Positions 59,288 to 64,000 of a stretch of DNA of 64,000 bases are shown piece after piece. A program made the position numbers and the translations under genes. This DNA is from Plectranthus barbatus. Lineage: Eukaryota; Streptophyta; Magnoliopsida; Lamiales; Lamiaceae. The stretch spans positions 162,728-226,727 of the forward strand of contig JAPKLW010001285.1 of NCBI GenBank assembly GCA_026898455.1, given 5' to 3'. How positions within the stretch are numbered: position 1 is the first letter of the stretch; every line of letters begins with the position of its first letter. The notes below the pieces were generated by a model that was given only the letters and a program-made list of their open reading frames with translations, was not told the DNA's origin and did not search any database.

Positions 59288-60511
59288 CTCCTCCGTCCCA
59301 CCTCAATTGTCCCACTTTCTTTTTTCGTCCGTCCCACCTCAATGGGTAATTCTAAACACAGCCACATTATTTCTCCTAACAGCCCCATAAAATATGATAT
59401 TCCTATTTTATCCTTATATCTTTAATTTAAAATTTAAATTAAAAAACATATAAATGTATAAACCCTTAACAAAGCCTCAGTTAAATAAGAAGTTAATAAA
59501 TAAAGCTTCCGTGATAGAATATCATCTTGTCAAAATAAAAAACTATTTTTTCTTTAACGTTTTTATTATTTGAGAATTTGGAGAGTGAGAAAGAGATATT
59601 ACTCTTCCTCTGAATTTAATGAATGGCTGAGGTAGATTAGGCTGCAAAGGAGATTAGGATGCGAAAGTGTTTTGGTGAAGGCGACTAGGATATGAGCCTC
59701 AATCTTATCACCACCACGATCAACAGAGAGAAGAGAGGAGGAGGCGAAAATTCGGCAGCCGGGAGCGGAGATAAAAGTGGGGGGATCACCATTGACTACG
59801 ATAGGTTCGGAGCTGCGGGCGGCGCTGCAGCCATGGTGATGGCTGAGACTTCGCGGGGTTGAAGCACTACAAGAAATGAGGCACGAAGGGGAGTGCAAAG
59901 ACGAGAAATAACCGATCGGGGGGAACCCATTTACAAGTCCATAGACTTGAAAGATTTTTGGTTGGAGTTGGAGGGAGGAGATCAAATGTGTTGGCAAGAA
60001 ATATGTGTGTGATTGGTGAAAGAGATCTGCAGAGCGCAGAGAAAAACGAGCGACGAGGAAGAAGTTTTGTGACCATATGCTGCCGCGAGCAACGGTGCTG
60101 TTGCGAAAAAAGGAGGTCATGTAGACGCATAACTGAGAACTGTGCAACTTTCGTTCATGCAGAATTGTGAGTGAGGAGAAAGAGGATTGTAGAATTCATG
60201 AAAAGTTCAATAAATTTTGCACCATAATTGAAAATTTTTATATTTTTTAACGCAGGAGCCTCCACAGAAAATTATAAAACTAAATCTTAGGGAGTTTAAT
60301 TTGATGGAGGCTTTATTTTACAAGTAAAATATTTGAAAATTATAAGGGTAAAATTAGAATATTATATATAAAGGGGCTGTGGGGAGAAATATTATGTCAA
60401 TCTTTTCACACTCAATAATAAAATATTAATTCCACTCAACTTACTTTACACTCACACTCCTTGATTATTGTGTCCGGTCAACCCGGGACAATTCAGCCAG
60501 GACGGAGGGAG
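59288..60511. mobile_element. Stowaway MITE split by a larger fold-back element
   Basis: The left end CTCCTCCGTCCCACC (TA just outside) and right end GGACGGAGGGAG are Stowaway termini. The right half (60405-60511) has the family interior (aataataaaatattaattcc). They lie 1.2 kb apart, far beyond the normal 180 bp, because another element lies between. Confidence 0.7.
59360..60400. mobile_element. Fold-back element, possibly Mutator-like, nested in the Stowaway
   Basis: Left 59364-59480 matches the reverse complement of about 60270-60398 imperfectly: 'attatttctcc..acagcccc' against 'ggggctgtggggagaaatatt', then 'aaagcct' against 'aggcttt'. Arms are about 120 bp and the core is GC-richer. A 182-codon minus-strand open frame in the core (60147-59599) has no recognisable domain; it could be captured sequence or chance. 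No target duplication was identified. Confidence 0.6.
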
Positions 60512-60600
60512 CATTATTTTAATATATTGCATTAATTTAAAATTCATCTTTAAGTATATGTCCTTAGTTATCTCGAACCCGATTATGGAATAACTTTCAG

Positions 60601-60643
<43 letters not shown>

Positions 60644-61017
60644 TTTAAGAAAGAAATAATTTTTGGTTAAGAGTTGTTCAACTGCCCAACTAGTGGAGCT
60701 GGCATTGGCATATTACGTTTTACATAATTTAACATCAGATTAATGCTTAAAACTGAGAAATGATTGATTTTCAAAAGTATTTCTCGTCACTTTTTAATGA
60801 TTAACGTGACATATTTAACAATATGTATAATTATACATATTTTTTAAATTGGAGTACACAGTTAAATTAGAAAAAGTATCTCTTTCTTTTACTCGAACCT
60901 ATAATCATAAATAAAATACTTCAAACTAGGAATAGGGAACATAGAGAAAGAATGGAGGTAGTTGATGCAACTTAATTCAACCACGGGCAACTCAACGCGA
61001 AATTATATATAGTCCTA
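60512..61017. other. Intergenic, with a long TA microsatellite
   Basis: (TA)n spans about 60604-60641. No gene is seen. Confidence 0.55.
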
Positions 61018-61026
61018 TTTATTTAT

Positions 61027-61194
61027 GGCAAAAACTTGCGTTAGGCACGCCTAAACAGTTTAGACGGGTTTTATTCATGCTTAAATGAATTCACTCATCC
61101 CAAATAGGGTTTATTAATCCTCAATAAAGATATATTATATGGATTTGACTTAACTTAATGGATAAAATCCTTCTAATCCATTTAGACTTGTCGC
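61027..61194. mobile_element. Mutator-like MITE, second copy
   Basis: It begins ggcaaaaacttgcgttaggc like the inverted right end of the copy at 54238-54429. It is flanked by identical 9-bp TTTATTTAT (61018-61026 and 61195-61203). It is more diverged than the intronic copy. Confidence 0.85.
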
Positions 61195-61203
61195 TTTATT
61201 TAT

Positions 61204-62232
61204 TAAAGTGGTCCTTAATTTTTCGACACTTTGAATGCAATCAATATCAATTTATTTAATATGGAATTAAATTCCATGATTTGATCAAAATCATAAATAT
61301 GTTGCACTTTAAATATAGAATTGTAAATAAATAGAATTATAAAAAAATTAAAATTCCATCAATAAAAATATAATAAAATGATGCCTAATTTATAATTTGA
61401 TCAAGAATTATAAAATATTACCTACGGTCTATAAATAAATATTTGGGCAACTGAGATTCGTTTGGTTTCACAAGGCGCTGACTATTTCATAAATATTTTA
61501 ATTTCGATTAATTTCACATATATCAGCTTTGTTGCTAGAATGTCCTTCGCTGTCGGTTACCAACCCCATCTTGAAGGATTTTTTTTTTTAAAAAAAAATT
61601 TACTCATACAATAGAAGTTAATAGAATCTAGTTTTTATTTCTTCGCCCAGGGTAGTTATTAAAGCATTTTGTTTGTGATTGAGAGGTTATATGTTCAAAT
61701 TTCCCGGGAATATATGTGTGTGTGAGTAGTGTGTATTTAAATTAATGTATACCCACTAAAAAAAAGAATTCAGTTCTTTTCTACAAAATTGACTTGTAAG
61801 GATAGAAATGTCTCACTATTATAATATTATCCTAACTTTCGTCTACAATGTAGAACGTGTATTTAACACATCTCTTCACATGTGCACCGTGGAACTATTT
61901 TTTTTTTAATCTCAAATCGCCGACAACAATTTTATTGACAACTCTTATCATTACAATTGGGCTGACTTGCTCTGATACTATGTTAGAATCCAACTATTTT
62001 CTTACAAAACTGATTTATAAAGAGTAAATGTCTTACAATTGAGGTTCGATTTATACAGAAAATCCCGAAACAATACAAAAAATAGCTAAAAACAGTAAAA
62101 TCGATAATAAATAACATTAAGGTAAAATGTACAAGTTTATTAAACGGAACTATAGAACAGCATAACAAGAATCGAGCTCCTCTCCCGGGCTAACAGTGAG
62201 CTTAGGGAAGGAACCATAAGGCTATCTCTAAA

Positions 62233-62265
<33 letters not shown>

Positions 62266-62862
62266 AATATAAATATAAATTAAATTATGTATACCTCTAA
62301 TAATTATTTAAAAATGTATCAAGAATTCATAAAAAATTGTAATTAAATATATCCAGTTATTAATTATCGTGATTTTAATTTATCAAGTAAATATCATTCT
62401 CAGTGGATTTATTTATTTACAAATTAAAAATATTTTTTAAGTTCTATATTATATTAAAGAGGAAAAAATAATATTTTAGTTAAAAAATTAGATTTAGTTA
62501 GGTCCCGATGAGATATGTAAATGATATTGAGTGGTAGATTGTGTAATGGTTGAATAAAAATAAGTATTTTATTAAATGATTGGGTCATGATCTGATCACT
62601 GATGAGGATAGTCTAAGTACAACCAAAAAAAAAAAAACAAACAGAGCATGCTACATTGAAGCACAAGTAGAATGTTTGTGTATAAAGAAAAAAGCAGATG
62701 ATCTTTTTTTACCTCTAGTGATGGATATCTCGGTGGGCTGAAAGAAGAAGTTTAATTGAAGAAATTTGAGTTGTTTTAATTTAGTTGTTTTTAATTATTT
62801 TTGAATTTTTGCTTTATTTCCTTCTAGATGTTTAGTTTCTCTCATTGCAAAGATGTTGAGAT
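61204..62862. other. Intergenic, no gene seen
   Basis: AT-rich. A possible SINE-like stretch (about 61640-61760, with 'gttcaaatttccc'), and a TA tract at about 62245-62266. Confidence 0.45.
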
Positions 62863-64000
62863 CACTACAACAAATAATAATATAGACGACGCGAATTTCG
62901 CATCGTCTATTTCCAAACTTTGCGTCATGTATTAACACGTCATCTATTCTGATACGCTAATAGACGACGCGAAAATCACGTCGTCTATGTTCATACACAC
63001 GACGCTATTTTCGCGTCGTCTATAACATAATAGATGACGCGAATTTTGCGTCGTCTATGTGCATACACACGACGCGATTTTGCATGTTGTTTATATATGT
63101 GTTGTAGTTATAGATGACGCTTATTATTGCGTCGTCTGTGTACATATAAACGACACGAATTCTCACGTCTTCTATAGTTTTATAGACGACGGAATTATTC
63201 GCGTCGTCTCTTCCGTCTATTGAAATTTTTTTTTCCTGTTAATCCTGATTATTCATACCTCTTTAACTATCACATAAAGCCAAATCATTTTGAGAGTGAG
63301 CCAGAAATATAATGCTTATATATCAATTAAATTCAAAAACTGAAATTACAATCAGTAAACAAAATAAATAATTCAAAAAAACAAACATATGTTGGTGGCA
63401 TAAAATTTCTTTCAATATGTATGTAAGTTTCAGCCTTCAGATTCACTACAGGGCTCAGTCACCACAAGCCACCTACAGGACAAGAGGTTTGCATCTTTTG
63501 CATATGATATGATCTTTCAAGCTTCCATTCTCCAACTCATAAACCAGACAGGAAATTTCTGGACAGATTTAGCAGTCGTGCCAATAAGAAAAATGCCTGG
63601 AACATAAAAGAAAAAAAAAAAAAGATTCAAATGCATGTTATGATGAAACACCGTGATAAGTCGTGCTATGTCAGCAAGAAACTAAAAGGGCTAGAATAAG
63701 GTGCATAATGTTATCATGAAGGAGTCAAACTGCAACACCCGACATACAAATGCTTTCAGTTCATTGGCATATCTACATATAAAGAAATCAACCAAAAGAA
63801 AATTAGGCTGGCTGTTTGAATACTCATATAGTGCAGCAGAAATGGTAGATATTCCAGGATTTGAAGCCATCCGACACCATCAACAAATATTACAAGTGTG
63901 TCAGTGCAAGATGAAATAATTGATATAAATGCCATACCACCCAAAAACCAAAAAATAATATGAACAGTATTATTCATGTCACTGACTAAAAATAATCATT
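62863..64000. mobile_element. End of a CACTA transposon, running off the window
   Basis: CACTACAACAAA at 62863 is a canonical CACTA terminus. Directly inside it, up to about 63225, is an array of short palindromes built on 'tagacgacgcgaa' and 'cgtcgtcta', as in CACTA subterminal repeats that bind the element's own protein. The other terminus is not in the window, so the right limit is unknown. 63400-64000 has no recognised gene; small open frames there are unassigned. Confidence 0.75.
62893..63225. repeat. Array of palindromic 'gacgacgcg' units
   Basis: Units are arranged as facing pairs, for example 'atagatgacgcgaattttg' followed by 'cgtcgtctatg', five or six times with varied cores. Each pair can form a hairpin. 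Confidence 0.85.

Noticed and set aside
59865..59880. CACTACAAGAAA as a second CACTA terminus
   Set aside because: No subterminal repeat array follows and no partner end is near; a chance match inside another element is more likely.
59599..60147. 182-codon minus-strand open frame as a gene
   Set aside because: No domain or homology recognised and it lies within inverted-repeat arms of a probable transposon; kept only as part of that element.
62893..63225. CRISPR-like array
   Set aside because: Units are facing palindromes without regular unique spacers, in a plant nuclear context next to a CACTA terminus.
63756..63977. 73-codon hydrophobic minus-strand frame near the window end
   Set aside because: No recognisable family, no splice-consistent neighbours within the window; cannot be supported as an exon.

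Overview
The window is nuclear DNA of a flowering plant, most likely a eudicot. The evidence is split genes with GT-AG introns and plant-specific families: a SAUR, the chloroplast zinc-finger protein LQY1, an E2F factor with a plant RBR-binding tail, an HVA22-like protein, and CC-NB-LRR remnants. The background is very AT-rich and crowded with plant transposons. I cannot fix the family or species.

Layout. 1-5.4 kb: intergenic, with a fold-back element, Stowaway MITEs and an LTR-like promoter block. 5.46-5.79 kb: SAUR gene (minus). 6.34-11.58 kb: degenerate copia retrotransposon carrying a nested solo LTR with its own target duplication. 12.1-20 kb: hAT, Harbinger and Stowaway non-autonomous elements, a repeat family tied to (TA)n tracts, and one nuclear tRNA-Ser(UGA). 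21.17-22.57 kb: intact five-exon LQY1 (minus). 25.5-26.6 kb: broken LRR end of a resistance gene (minus). 28-32 kb: Harbinger-related remnants and MITEs. 32.4-42.2 kb: a resistance-gene graveyard. It holds one CC-NB-LRR pseudogene split by a 3.5-kb hAT element, a partial LRR duplication, a block of short LTR-like repeats enclosing a second CC-NB fragment, and an inverted CC fragment. 45.4-47.3 kb: intact six-exon HVA22-like gene (plus). 48.97-52.25 kb: intact E2F gene, 13 exons modelled (minus). 53.85-59.22 kb: C2H2 zinc-finger gene interrupted in exon 3 by a very young copia element. 59.3-64 kb: a Stowaway split by a larger fold-back element, a Mutator-like MITE, and the end of a CACTA element running off the window.

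The intact genes have unrelated jobs (auxin response, PSII repair, ER membrane shaping, cell-cycle transcription) and do not form a pathway. The most informative parts are the transposon histories. The 54.78-58.78 kb copia has LTRs differing at one visible site in 286 bp, a clean GAGGA target duplication and an intact PR-INT-RT-RH frame, but no gag. It has recently broken the zinc-finger gene. No complete undescribed system is visible. The closest candidates are the gag-less mobile copia and the repeat-flanked CC-NB fragment inside another gene's LRR.
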